64,000 nucleotides of DNA from Tolypeutes matacus. Its lineage: Eukaryota > Chordata > Mammalia > Cingulata > Chlamyphoridae. The stretch lies in assembly GCA_026826555.1 (NCBI GenBank), contig JAKSZT010053764.1:38437697-38501696 (forward strand), read 5' to 3'. The position numbers and the translations under genes are program-made. The notes beneath the pieces were generated by a model. That model ran no database searches, was not told the DNA's origin, and saw nothing but the letters and a program-made list of their open reading frames with translations. Positions 25,524-36,425 of this stretch are shown one piece after another (position 1 is the stretch's first letter; each line of letters starts with the position of its first letter).

Positions 25524-25558
25524 TTCCTTCCCTCCCTCCCTCCCTCCCTCCCTCCCTC
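25524..25558. repeat. (CCCT)n simple repeat
   Basis: Eight or so tandem ccct units, followed by a C/T-rich tract to about 25596 (aggaaggaaagaagggaggg on the minus strand). It abuts the LTR downstream. Confidence 0.95.
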
Positions 25559-25596
25559 TTCCGTCCTGTCCTACTCCCTCCCTTCTTTCCTTCCTT

Positions 25597-25975
25597 GTTA
25601 GGCCAGTAAAAATAATTTATTGGGAAATGAAGGAAAAGAACAGGGCTTGCTGAGAAATGGGAGAGAAGGATGGAAATACGCACCAAGATTTGGTGTGGGC
25701 TGCTCTAGGCAGAGAGAGCAAGCTCTGCCTTTTAAACTATTAATTATTCCACCCCTTGCTAATGCTAAGGGGAGGGGCCCCAGCTGTTATTGGTTACCCA
25801 ACCAATGGTGGGGGCCAATGGTGAGGTCTGTTTGGAATATCCGGGGCCAAGGGGAGGTCCCAGAAAGAGTTAACTGGAACCTCAAAGAGAAGGTCAAGGT
25901 CTCAGTGGGATCTCATGGCCATGTTGTCTGCTGGTCATGTTGTCAGTCAGCCATGTTGTGGCTTGTTTTTTTTTT
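25597..25975 (-). mobile_element. Retroviral LTR with promoter elements, antisense
   Basis: Read on the minus strand: two CCAAT-like boxes (ccattggttgggtaaccaat, about 25787-25806), a TATA-like tttaaaaggc (about 25727-25736), a cap region, and a polyadenylation signal in cccaataaattattttt about 110 bases later, ending at ggcctaaca. This is the U3-R-U5 arrangement of a gammaretrovirus-like (class I) LTR, unlike the MaLR LTRs elsewhere in the window. The upstream limit near the T20 tract at 25965 is not certain. No internal viral genes adjoin it. Confidence 0.7.
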
Positions 25976-26044
25976 TTTTTTTTTTCCCTGTACCTCAACC
26001 CGCTGCCCCCGCCCCCCCAGCGAGTTCACGCCCTTATTCTTAAG

Positions 26045-26187
26045 GGACAATAGGCTTTATTTTTAAGGGACATTTTGGGTTTAAAGAAAAAATGTGCACA
26101 AGGTAGAGAGTTCCAATATACACCCTTTCCCCTCCCCATATCTGCCCCAACACAGTTTCCCCTATTATTAACATCTTACATTAATGT
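26045..26187 (-). mobile_element. L1 3' UTR, left part of a split copy, antisense
   Basis: tttaagggacattttgggtttaaag, gagttccaatatacaccc and cattaatgtac follow the reversed L1 3' UTR. It is cut by the LTR that follows, and resumes at 26908 with ggtgcatttgttacaattgatg. Confidence 0.75.
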
Positions 26188-26907
26188 ACTATCTTAGTTT
26201 GCCAAAGGGCTGCTGATGCAAAGTACTGGAAATGGGCTGGCTTTTATAATGGATATTTTATTAGGGGAATATTGTACAATTCCAAGGCTGTGAAATGTCC
26301 AAATCAAGGCATCAGCAGAGATGCTTTCTCACCAAAGTCAGCTCCTGGTGATCCTGGGGTCCTGCCACGTGGTGAAGCAAAATGGCCACCAGTCTCTGCC
26401 AAGGCCCCTACCTTCCCCTCTAGGCTCATTTTCTCCCAGAGCCCAGCTGTGAGTGACCAGGCACAGGGCTTGTCTCTTTCTGGGCCTCTCAGTCTTGGCT
26501 GCTCTGTTTTTTTCCCAAGTTCAGGTGTGGGCCATCAGGCATATGGCTGATCTCTTCAGCCTTGAGCTGCTCTGTGGTCCCAGCCTCTTGGGGGTTTTGT
26601 GCTTCAGCTTCGTCTGCTAGTGATCCTTGAATCCTCTCTCTCACATGGCCAGGTCAAAATGGCAGCTTCCTTTCTCTGTGTATGTCTCTCTGGGTCCCCT
26701 TTTATATTAGACCCAGCAAGAGGGTGGAAACCCAACCTGAGTCACACCTCACTGACATAGTCCAATCAAAATCAATCTAATCAAGTGATCTAATCAAGGT
26801 CTCTTAACAGAATCTAATGCAATCAAAGGGTCTCATAGCCACAGGAATGGATTAGTTCAAAAACGTAATCTTTTTTTTGGATTCACCAAATTCAAACTGG
26901 CACAGGT
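26188..26907 (-). mobile_element. Xenarthran MaLR-like LTR, full length, antisense
   Basis: About 720 bp. Minus strand begins tgtgccagtttgaatttggtg and ends ccctttggcaaactaagata. It has a TATA box in tctaatataaaaggggaccc (about 26697-26716) and an aataaaatatcc polyadenylation signal near 26258. The flanking L1 gives a 5-bp duplication ggtac with one change in each copy (tgtac left, ggtgc right). Related LTRs lie at 17870-18098, 39175-39597 and 47158-47700, so this is a multi-copy family. The open frame across it has no retroviral content. Confidence 0.85.
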
Positions 26908-27120
26908 GCATTTGTTACAATTGATGAACGAATATTGATGCATAATTATTAACATAATATTATTGACATTAGTGTTCGCTCTTGGTGTTGTCTAGTTGTA
27001 CAGGTTTTGACGAATACATAATGTCATGTATCCACCATGACAGTATCATACAGAGTAGCTTCACTGCCCTAAAAATGCCCTGAGTTCCACTTATGCATCC
27101 CTCTCTCCCTGCCCTCAGGA
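26908..27120 (-). mobile_element. L1 3' UTR, right part of the split copy
   Basis: Continues 26187: ggtgcatttgttacaattgatgaacg, gtacaggttttgacgaatac, catgtatccaccatgacag, cctaaaaatgccctg. Ends before any ORF2 sequence. Confidence 0.75.
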
Positions 27121-27334
27121 AAAAGTCCAAGTTCATCCTGGGTATGCAAGAGCTCCATCAGCCTCACCAGTCACACTCTCCTTCCCTTTCCTCCCCCTTC
27201 CCTTTCACACTACACAATTCTGGACCAATTGTAGCACAGCGTTTCATTTCTCAGTGCACTCTCTTTTTTCTTGTTTCCGACTCTCAGTTTAAATGATTCC
27301 TTTACCTAAGAATATCTTTTCTTTCTTTTTTTTT

Positions 27335-27605
27335 TTTGCCTGGTGAATTATTCTCCATCTTTTAAGATCTTGTTCCCACCTCATCATTTTTTTTTTACAA
27401 AACCTTCCCTGACACCACAATAACTAATGTTCAGAGAGCATTGTGAGTTTCCCATAACATACATCTGTGATTGTCCTTTTATCGGATGATGATTTTAATT
27501 TACCTGCATGCCTTTCCTCCTGGACTGAGCACATGAGGGAAAGAAACATCTCTTATCCTTCCTTGCATTGAAAATGTTGCCTAGCATGGTTACTGAAACA
27601 TAGGA
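27335..27605 (+). mobile_element. L2 (LINE-2) 3' end, sense
   Basis: The order aaccttccctgacaccacaataac, ccataacatacatctgtgattg, tttacctgcatgcctttcctcctggactgagcac, gaaacatctcttatcc and gcctagcatggttactgaaacata follows the 3' end of L2, an ancient LINE shared by mammals. Dead and diverged. Confidence 0.75.
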
Positions 27606-28047
27606 TTATTATAAAGTTTTAAGATTGAAAGAGGAGAGAAAGTACAAATGTAGTATAATAACTGGATTCATAAATGTATTAACCAGCAACTTCTCTTCTA
27701 ATAATTATGGATACCTGTAATGGAGTATCTTGTTTTATTTGAATAAAGATGATTTACATTAATTAATCATAATCCCTACTATATTTTACAATTATTTTGA
27801 AATTCCTTAGAAGGAACATACGATAGAAGAGTAGAACATATATTTTTAAAGAACAAAGAATAAAAAGTTATATTAATTAGATTATATTTGGCTGCAAGAG
27901 GCCAATGTTTGTCTAAGTCAAATAATGTTGGCCTAAACAAAATAAAAATTAATTTTTCTCATCTAAATCCAGGCATGTGGTCTAGTGTTGGTATGACATC
28001 CCATGGTGTCAGAGACCCTAACTCTTTCTGTCTTATTCTTTTACCCT
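27606..28047. other. Unassigned AT-rich DNA
   Basis: Very AT-rich (taattaatcataatccctac near 27758). No repeat or exon recognised; the TAATTA-containing part might be a remnant of a regulatory element, without further support. Confidence 0.45.
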
Positions 28048-28489
28048 TGAATCTTAGTTTGCCAGGGCTACCATGAGAAATACCACCCCTGGTTGGCTTG
28101 TAAACAGGAATTTATTGGCTTAGTTTTGGAGGTTAGAAGTCTAAACTCAAGGACCTGTCAGGCTGTGTTTTCTCCTAGTCTGTAGCATTCTGGTGATTGC
28201 TTGCCACAGTTTTTGAGGTTCCTTACCTTGCATCTCTGACTTTGTCACATGGCGATCTGCCTCATTCTCTGGCTTTTTCTGATTTCTGGATTCTCCTTCC
28301 ATGTCCAATTTCCTTTGCTTATAAGGATGTTAGCCATGTTGGATTAAAGCCCACCCTCATTCAGATTGGCTGCGTCTGAACTAACAATAACACCGTCAAA
28401 GGTCGTATTTACAAATGGGTTCATACACACAGGAACATGGATTAAGACTTGAACATGGTTTTTGTCAGGGACATGATTCAATCCCAACA
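28048..28489 (-). mobile_element. MaLR-like LTR, antisense
   Basis: Plus strand reads tgaatcttagtttgccagggctaccatgag ... gacatgattcaatcccaaca, the usual reversed MaLR order with aggaatttattggct (polyadenylation site), cttataaggatgttagcc and atttacaaatgggttc. It resembles the LTR at 39660-40114 more than the one at 26188. Confidence 0.8.
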
Positions 28490-28821
28490 CCCTGTGCAGC
28501 TTTCATTTCCAAGGTCAGCTTCAGGTCTGAGATGGATACTCCTGCTCCAGCCATCATGCTCACTTTCCACCCAGCAGGAAGAAAAAAGCAGAAGAGAAAG
28601 GCATATCCCTTTCTTAACCATACTTCCCAGAATTTGTTTACATTTCTTCCAGTTGCATTGTGTAGGCTAGAATTTAAATACATGTCCATACCTCCTGCAA
28701 TAAAAGCTAGAAACAATCGTCTTCATTCTAGATGTCCAGCTAAAATTTTTCTCTGAGGAAAAAGGGGAGAATGAGTCCTGGGGGATAACTAGTGGTCTCT
28801 GTCACAAGGCAGAAGGGAACA
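28490..28821. other. Unassigned DNA
   Basis: About 330 bases, no feature recognised. The frames crossing 28415-28756 start in the LTR before it and are not protein-like. Confidence 0.45.
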
Positions 28822-29050
28822 AACATTTATTGAGTTTCTATTATGTATAATATATATTATTATACATACTATCTCATTTGAGCCTCACAGCAAATCTATA
28901 AGGTATATATATATTTTCCCATTATACAGAGGAACCAACCAAATTTCACAGAGGTTAAGTAACTTGTGCAAGGCCACACAGATACTCAGTGACAGAAACT
29001 AGGGTCAAAAACAGATACACCTGATTCTACAGTTCATGCCTTTGAAACTA
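28822..29050 (-). repeat. MIR SINE, antisense
   Basis: caaacatttattgagtttctattatg, tactatctcatttgagcctcacagcaaatctataagg, attatacagaggaacc, gaggttaagtaacttgtgcaaggccacacag and gacagaaactagggtc: a well-kept reversed MIR. Confidence 0.9.
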
Positions 29051-30661
29051 CATTATATTTCCTTAAATAATGTCTAGAATAACTCTTGGCAGAGTGTGTG
29101 GTTAATGCTAAAAGCTTTTCAAATGGAATTTTTTTTTTTTTACTCATTCATTCTTTGTACTAATAAATGGAAACTTGTGACATCTGTACACATTTTCATA
29201 TGTTCTTCCAAATGAGTCAGGTAGAAAGCAGCAAGGTTATAGCATCAATATTTCATTTCCAAGCTCCCTTCCTAAGAAAAGTCTATGACTTTGGTAGAAT
29301 GGATATCATAAAATTCAATCTTCTGGGTTTCTGATGGCATCCATTTTAGACAGTTGTCTATTGTTTGGTTCACCTCCCCCCCATTGTACTGGTTTGCAAA
29401 AATAACTTGACTACATGTTTTTTCATTTATCCTTTCCTTTTCTGCCTCTCTATGGGAAACTCACCTAACTTGTCCACATACCCTGACCTTGCTGCTCCAA
29501 GCAAGTCACCTCGCTTTACCCCAGATGGGCCATGTACTCTGGACAGCTCCAAGCTAGCTGAGTATCTGCAAACATCATCCTTCTCTTTCTGAGTCCTTCC
29601 TTCCAGGGACATAGTTTCCAGGGTACTAGGCTGATTTTTTTCAAGGTTGGCTCTTCTGGGTTAGGGGTGTTTCCTAATTCATTATTTTTGGTAAGTTTAG
29701 GGGCTAAGAAGGAATAGAGACATCTTTATTCTCTTAAATAAGAAACTAACATATGCTACTGATGATGATAAAAGATAGTCAAGTTTGCAGAGCATCATGT
29801 CAACATGATTACATAGATTACCTGGTAACAGTATTTTAGTAAGCAGATGCACTTCATTTCTTATCACTTTAAAGCTTTCTTCCCTCTTCAATTAAATCCA
29901 AGTCAAAAACTAACATTAGAGTTGATTAGCAAAGCTAGTGCTTTAAGGTGTGTCTGATACCTAAGTCAGAAAAATGCTCAGACAGCAGATGCAAATATTT
30001 TGCTTACCCGTTCTTATCAATTTCCCTGCTTTTATTTTCAGGAAAGATTTTTCTGTACTTTAAAGATGAAACATAAATATTAAAAAGACATTTTTACTTG
30101 GATTTATCCACATGGAAAGAAATTGTTAGATGGAGACCTGATTTATGTCAAAATAAAAAAGACTAATTGATATGGGGCAGTAACTTTTGCAATTACCTAG
30201 AGATCTATTTAAACCATTATGCTGAAAATAAGTGACTCTCACTGTTTATTTCTTTACCAATTATCTGAACCACCCAGGCTCCAGGGAATTAAATAATCTA
30301 AAAGTGGCATACTTTCTAATAGCTCCAGTAATTTTATTGACACTCCCACATGATCAATTCATGGTTGTCACCTTGCTTCAGCTGATCAGCCTACAATGTA
30401 TGGGCAATATTGTAATTACATTTCCTTTTGTCAAGGATGCATTAAGTGTGGCTGTAATATGGGAATCCCTTTCAGCTTTCATTAATTCAATATAAATCCA
30501 AAGCTGCAGATTCAGCAGGGTTGTCTATAGCGGCTTAATTGGAATTGCGGGACAGGAACATTGATTCTGCTTCACTCAGGTAAAGATGAAAGTAACTGCA
30601 ACAATAGATATTGCATTTGAAGGTCATTGAGTTGTAGTCAGGCAAGGGGAGGAAGATATTA
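29051..30661. other. Repeat-poor island, possible conserved regulatory DNA
   Basis: 1.6 kb without recognisable repeats, the longest such stretch that is also AT-rich and complex. At 30230-30600 it contains several homeodomain-type cores (a palindromic tgtaattaca at 30409-30418, cattaattcaat near 30479, gcggcttaattgg near 30531) and other transcription-factor-like words. This look is common in conserved noncoding enhancers of development. No gene is visible. Function is a guess until species are compared. Confidence 0.35.
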
Positions 30662-30689
30662 AACACACACACACACACACACACACACA
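30662..30689. repeat. (AC)n dinucleotide repeat
   Basis: About 13 tandem ac units with no interruption. Confidence 0.95.
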
Positions 30690-30891
30690 ATAATGGAATT
30701 TTTATTTCATATCTGGGAAACCTTGAGCAACACTATCAATTGACCTTGAAATTTCATACTTTTGTGACTCCTAGCATTTTCCTTTGTGTTCCAGGGAAAT
30801 ATAAGATACTTTAAAGGGAAATTAAAACAGTGAATTAAAACAGTGAACCTTAAATCTGACCTAATTTATTTGTAGACTTTATGATAATATG

Positions 30892-31330
30892 TGTCTTAGT
30901 TTTCCAGGACTGCTGTAACTAAGTACCAAAGCCTAGCTGGCTTTAACCATGGAAATTTAAATCTCATGGTTCTGGAGGGTAGAAGTTCAAAATCAAGGCA
31001 TCAGCTGGACAGTGCTTCCTCTTAAAAGGGGTAATCTATTCCGTGACTCGTACCCAGCTTCTGGTGGGTGGCCTGCAATCCATGATGTTCCTTGGTTTGT
31101 GGCAGCATAACTCAATCTCTGCCTCTGCCACAAGGCCGTCTCTCTCTGTGTCCAAACCTCCCCTCCTAAAAGGACACCAGTCATACTGGATTGGGACCGT
31201 CTGGCCTCATCTGAACTAATAACATCTTCAAAGATCCTATTTACAAATACATTCACATTTGCAGGACTGGAGGTCAAAATGATACATTTTTGAACATGTC
31301 TTTTTGGGGGACAAGAGTCAATCCATAATG
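30892..31330 (-). mobile_element. MaLR LTR (MLT1-like), antisense
   Basis: Plus strand starts tgtcttagttttccaggactgctgtaac, then ccatggaaatttaaatctcatggttctggagg, ccacaaggccgtctctctctgtg, aaaggacaccagtcatactgg and gggggacaagagtcaatcc. The order is that of MLT1-type LTRs. A perfect 5-bp duplication atatg flanks it (30887-30891 and 31331-31335), so the copy is complete. Confidence 0.87.
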
Positions 31331-31335
31331 ATATG

Positions 31336-32422
31336 TAAACTTAAGACCCTAGTTAAATTTGGATGAATCTGACATAAAGGGTAGAATCATTCTTTCATTA
31401 GCCTTCTCTCCATCTCAAGTTTCTACCTAAGGGGCTGTCAACTCCAAATGCTTCATTCTAAGCACTAACTGCTGGATGTTGCCCGGCCATGGGACATCTT
31501 CCCCAGTACAGTCTCAGAAAATGGCCCAACGTATCTGGCCCTGCAACTTCCACTCTTCACAAAGGTCAAACATGACCATTTGGACATACTGCTAGTGGCA
31601 CGCCAAGCTTAGGTACCAAAGCTCTGCTTTAGTTCTTCAGGGACAGAAAGAGACCATCAGCTGCTTCACATTTTGGAGTCCAGTTTGGCCAAAAACAGAA
31701 TTGTCATGTCGTCTACAGTATAGTCATTTTTTTTTACAAAAACAACATCAGTCAGGAAGGAACACAACGGATGTCCAGCAATGTAAAATCAGTTTGTAAG
31801 TGGGCAGATGATGACCAAAAACATCGGATCATATACATCTCACCCAAACCCCTCTAACAGGCAGAGTGCTTTCAGTGGAGTTGGAAGACTTTTTTCTCTT
31901 CGTGGGATGCTTTTCTGCCCTCTATTTTTATGCCGATCTCAGGAGCTTATTGTTGTACCCTTTGTGGCAGAGGAATGCATAATCAAAGGGTTCATATTGC
32001 TAGAGCATTGGAATAGACAGTAGAAATTAGCTTTAGCATATTTAACGAGTCCCTGGGCCTCCTTCTGACCTCAAGGGTAACATGATACATTTTACAATTC
32101 ATCCTCTGGGGTCTGGCTTATGCTTGCTCCCTTTTCTTTGGCAGCGACTTTAAATAACCAAGTTCTTATTACAACCCTCAGATTTAAAATTAAGTTCTGA
32201 TCACGTCTTTTCAGGGCACACCTAAGAGGCTCTGTTTATCCCCAGCCAAATCAATTGCTTCCCCCAGTGACCCATTCCTGGAAATGTTATTGTTCCTAAT
32301 AACCAGCACAAATATGTGTTTTCATTTAATCTTTTCTTTTACCTCCATTTCACATGTGTTGCTCCATGTCACACAGTTTCCACAAGAATCTGCCATTACA
32401 TCACTATGTGAAATGTGAAAGA
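31336..32422. other. Unassigned DNA
   Basis: 1.1 kb without a recognised feature. It contains a T8 run near 31729 and no tail or duplication that would mark an insertion. Confidence 0.5.
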
Positions 32423-32655
32423 GGGTTTATTTTAATTTAAAAAGATGAAATTAGATTAGTTGTTATGTAGGGCTGAGGAAGGAATGCTAAGGGTTGTGGA
32501 GTCTTTCTTTTTGGAGTTATGAAATTGTTCTAAAATTTTTGAGATGATGAATGTACAACATTGTGATTATACTAAAAGCCATTGATTATACGCTTTGGAT
32601 AAATCAAATGGTTTGTGAATATAGCTCAATAAAACTGCTTAATAAACAAATAAAT
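32423..32655 (+). mobile_element. L1 3' end, sense, short
   Basis: gatgaaattagattagttgttatgtagggctg, tttggagttatgaaattgttc, gattatactaaaagccattgattatac and tagctcaataaaactgctt are the end of an L1 3' UTR with its own AATAAA. The copy at 57957-58272 has the same order. Confidence 0.85.
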
Positions 32656-32756
32656 AATTGTGCAAGAATAGCCAGAAATAGCACCTGTGTACAGCAGGGG
32701 AAACAGAGAGATTGAGAAGTGAGGAGTTTTCTTGTTTGTCTGTTTCTGTTTGTTAT

Positions 32757-32905
32757 TTTTATTATTGAAATAATGAAAACACTTTAATAATGATGAATGC
32801 ACAGCTATGTGATTCTACAAAATACCATTGATTGTACACTTTGGATAAATTGTATGCTTTATTTAATATATATCAATAAAATTGATTTGTTAAATAAAAA
32901 AAGTT
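32757..32905 (+). mobile_element. L1 3' end, sense, short
   Basis: aatgatgaatgcacagctatgtgattctac, ccattgattgtacactttggataaattg and atcaataaaattgattt, then A7: another 5'-truncated L1 tail of the same group as the one just upstream. Confidence 0.85.
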
Positions 32906-32973
32906 ACCATTGGCTAGGTTTGGAAATATTCTCCATTGCCCTGAGGATTTTAGATCAAGCCTGATATATAGGG

Positions 32974-33262
32974 GTGTGTGTGTGTGTGTGTGTATGTGTA
33001 TATATGTATGTATGTGTATGTATATATGTATGTGTATGTATATTTGTATGTGTGTATATATATATATATAGAGAGAGAGAGAGACCCGTATGTCTGTATA
33101 TATGTGTGTATATATGTATATATAGACCTGTATGTATATGTGTGCATATATATATTTATATGTGTTTATATATATATATCTGTACGTGTTTATATATATA
33201 TGTATGTGTTTATATACATATATATATATACATACACAACTATATATGCTTATATATATATA
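32974..33262. repeat. Compound (TG)n/(TATG)n/(TA)n microsatellite
   Basis: About 290 bases built of tg, tatg, ta and a short (ga)6 block at 33070-33084, inserted directly after unrelated DNA. The three long open frames that cross it on both strands (for example 131 codons on the minus strand) consist of Y, I, H, T and C in repeats and are an artefact of the repeat. Confidence 0.95.
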
Positions 33263-34175
33263 TTTCATTTAAAAACTTTTTTGGAAGTGGCTCACCAGTT
33301 GTTAGAGAATCCACTATCTATTTCTTCTCATGTAGTACAAACTGATTTAGGCAAGTGGAATTAGAGTGGAAAGAGGAATTTTCAGAATTGTTTTCTGCAT
33401 GTGATGGTTAGTGTAGGATATCCATCCAGTGCAAAGGGCAAGGATGTGGCAAAGGGACCCTTCTCTGCCCCTCCCAATCAACACGCAGGAGTCAAAGAAC
33501 TGCATCAGGATGACAGAAACCAAAAGGCAAGATCACAGATTCTTCTCTGGGGCTCTTCTAGAAAATGCAAAAAGAGCAGGGGTATTTTGTAGTATTTTAT
33601 AACAATGGATCCTTTGGTGCTGATTCCAGGCTTTGTAACTCCTATTTTATGTCCTATAAGTAGAAACAGACATTTACTCTGGCCTGGACAAGAAACAATT
33701 CTATGGTGCTTTTCAAACATCCTTTTCCCTTTGAAGGGTAGAGATGCTTTGGTTCCTATTATATCTGGCCTTTCAGACTGCTGCTGATGCATCTGCTGAA
33801 ACCTGGTAGCCAGGCCCGTGGAGGTAGTTGAAAAGACCCGTGCTCTACCAGCGGTGCCTCCCCATGGTGTGGGACGTTTCCCTCCTGAGATGCCCCACTC
33901 TCAGCGAGACTGCTACGTGAGTTGTTTTCCCAACTAAAAGGATGGGTCATGTGAGCCTTTAGTACGTTTTGTCCTCGTCCCTTTTTAACTAACCACACAC
34001 ATTGCAAGACCTCTGGCCAGAGTCCATGACTGAGGACAGAAGTTTCCCTGTAAAGAAATTTCCACAGTAGACTTTTGCACTGAATTGTCAGAATAGAACC
34101 AAGCTTGGCTACCATTTTTCCTTTACAATGGGATTGTCTAGGCCTGAGCCTCAGAAAACATGTGTGGGACACTAG
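33263..34175. other. Unassigned DNA
   Basis: Mostly complex sequence without repeats I can name. A 155-codon frame on the minus strand (34226-33759) lacks a recognisable domain or splice pattern and I do not call it. Confidence 0.45.
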
Positions 34176-34400
34176 AGTAGGCTGGGCAGCCTCATACTGC
34201 ATTCCCTCTCCTGTACCAGATGCCAAGCCCTGCTTCCTGTCTGCTTCCTTAACAGCCTCTTCATTGTTTGCTCAGCTATTCTGCTGCATCTGCAGATCAA
34301 CATGTCTGAGAAGCAGCCCAAGAAGTTGAGGATGGTGGCAATCCTTAGAGAAACATATAAGTCACTGGTAGAAGCAGATGACAATGAGGTATTTTCTTGA
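34176..34400 (+). other. Weak candidate coding exon
   Basis: An open stretch of about 75 codons ends at tga 34398-34400. Inside it, a pyrimidine-rich tract and cag (34293-34295) are followed by atcaac and ATG at 34302, then MSEKQPKKLRMVAILRE and ETYKSLVEADDNE, with a possible 5' splice site gag|gtattt at 34388-34394. I do not recognise the protein. The alternative, equally likely, is a chance frame or part of an old retrocopy. There is no neighbouring exon in the window. Confidence 0.2.
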
Positions 34401-35804
34401 AAACAAACAAACAATTATGGGAATTCAGATCTAGAACTGAAAAAATAAAACACAGCAGAAAACTTCTTGCAAGTTCAGAGTGCTATATAAACTATCCCCA
34501 ATACCCATGTATTGTTCCTTTTGAGGGCAGTAGAGTTTTAAATGAGTCTGCTTGGAAAAATGAATATTTGGTGAAGTGAAAGACTATCTGAGTTTTAGGG
34601 GCAGTGATATAACCACTCATAAAATACTGACAGTGAAAAAGAATGAACTTGACACATTTCAAGACCAGAGAGATGCTATCTCAAGGTCTTCCTAGCTGTC
34701 TGATCTAGGCACAAATGAATTTGACTTTTAAATTATTTTTTCCTTATTTCTTGTTTTAGATTCTTTCCTCCTTCTTTTGACCCAGGAGGAGGGTTTTCAA
34801 TGGGAAGTAGTCATGGAAAGTTATGTGCCCTAAGAAGGGATTTGGGAGAAAAGAATTTATTTACGAAGTAGAGAAATCATGGAAAGTTTACAGGTTTCCT
34901 GTTCATTAAGCTAGACCCACCTTTTCTCAGGCATTGCGAAGAGAACATTCTGATTTTAACCCCATTCTTTCCCACCTCTTGCAGGAGTATCAGTAGGGAA
35001 ACCAGGGATCCAAGAGGCCAGGAATTTGCCTGGATTTGCACCAAAAAGGCACCCTCCAACTCCCTTGCTGGGGCCAGTAAACCAGTATAAGCTGCTACAG
35101 GTGGGAGCCGTGACCTCGTGGGTGAGGCATTTGAATCTCCCACAGCAAGCATAAGTTGGTAAGAAGGTAGAAGGAAAGAACTTTACCTTCCATGACCTTG
35201 AAATAAATATGTTACTAGGACTGAAATTCCATTCCCCTACCTTTTAAAAAAAAATATATAGTTGAAGGAGAGAATGGAGAGAAGACGATGACGGGTTCCC
35301 ATGGCAGTGAAATAGGATGTTAAAATGGACATTTTGGCTGAGAATCTAAGATGATCGTTATAAGATACCAAATGAGGCACCAGACCAAGACTCAAATAGT
35401 TAAAGTAGGCAGCTGAGAAGCAGCTAGAACTTCCCCACATTGAGTGGAGATGAAGGAAGGAATCTTGGAGAGGGTTTCTTTGGAGAGAGATATTGATATG
35501 CTATAAATCCCAAGGCCCTTCTCCAGCAAACAGGAAACAAAACAAGTGGAGAGGATTCAACAAGTGCACTCAGAGAGTTTGATATAGGTCCTCAGAAAGC
35601 ATCTGATTCCTAGCTGTCTTGCTGTTCTGGCTGCTGGAGTGAAAGACGGGCTGCTTCTGCCCTGGGCACACCCTCTTGGAATTTGTGGAGACAAGGGATC
35701 AATCAGTGTACCTCAAACCTAGATGTGGCCACACTGGAGGAAGAGCTGCATGGGGCCATCTGAGATCTTGTCCAAGTGGGGCCTAGAAAAGTGAATGGAC
35801 TATG
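34401..35804. other. Unassigned DNA
   Basis: 1.4 kb of complex sequence with no repeat family or gene that I can support. Confidence 0.5.
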
Positions 35805-35935
35805 TGTTGATTTAGGTGATTAGGTGGTGGTTACATACACTTACTCACTTTGAAATAATTCAAATCATACACTTATGATAACTGAACTTGTATTTTTGTT
35901 ATACTTCAGTAAAAGTTACTTTTAAGAAAAGAGTG
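35805..35935 (+). mobile_element. Old L1 3' end, sense
   Basis: gttacatacacttactcac, cacttatgataactgaacttgtatttttgttatacttcagtaaaag is the end of an old L1 3' UTR (…gtatgttatacttcaataaaaa). Short and diverged, ends approximate. Confidence 0.6.
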
Positions 35936-36320
35936 AAAAGACCTTATCAGAGAGAACTGAAGGCTTTAATGGATTTCTTAGGGCTTCAGAAAGAGTAAGC
36001 AAAGAGTTAAAGGAGATTACGTCAACCACAAGGAGGGATTTGCAGGGGGCGCTGTCCCATGCAGTGACAGGGATTTCAGAAAAGCTTATGGAATGTCCCT
36101 ATAGAGGAAGAGTCAGCTTACAATATACTGGTGGGGCCCAGAGAGCCCAAACCCGGCTCTCGATAGGACCACACCTCCATCCCTGACTGCACTCCAACAA
36201 TGGAGAAATCAGAAAACTTGATTAGCAAATTAGGAAGGAGGGGCTGGGGAAGGAAGAAGAATGCGACAGTTCCCCAACTCCCTCCTGCCCACCCTCCTTT
36301 ACCGACTGTAGGCTTTCTTT
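35936..36320. other. Unassigned DNA
   Basis: About 385 bases, no feature recognised. Confidence 0.5.
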
Positions 36321-36420
36321 CTTTCTTTTTTTTTTTTTTTTACTGGGAGGTCCCGGGGATCGAACCCGGGTCCCTCCATATGGGAGACGGACGCCCAACC
36401 AGTTGAGCCACATCCGACCC
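36321..36420 (-). mobile_element. Short tRNA-derived SINE (DAS type), antisense
   Basis: Minus strand: ggatgtggctcaactggttg (A box TGGCTCAACTGG), gcgtccgtctcccatatggag, gggttcgatccc (B box GTTCGATCC), gggacctcccagt and an A tail (T21 at 36328-36340 on the plus strand). It is inserted into the T-rich end of the antisense L1 that follows, so its duplication cannot be separated from T/C-rich flanks. Same type as 53011-53114. Confidence 0.93.
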
Positions 36421-36425
36421 TCTTT

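Noticed and set aside
25524..25596. CRISPR-like or satellite array
   Set aside because: It is a plain CCCT/CCTT simple repeat without spacers.
32873..33268. 131-codon and other long frames over the microsatellite
   Set aside because: They consist of repeats of Y, I, H, T, C and V on both strands and result from the TG/TA repeat.
33759..34226. 155-codon minus-strand frame as a gene
   Set aside because: No recognised domain, no neighbouring exon and no poly(A) feature; kept as unassigned DNA.
36321..36420. A genuine tRNA gene
   Set aside because: A and B boxes are present, but the sequence continues into an A tail, recurs elsewhere in the window, and does not give a tRNA acceptor stem.
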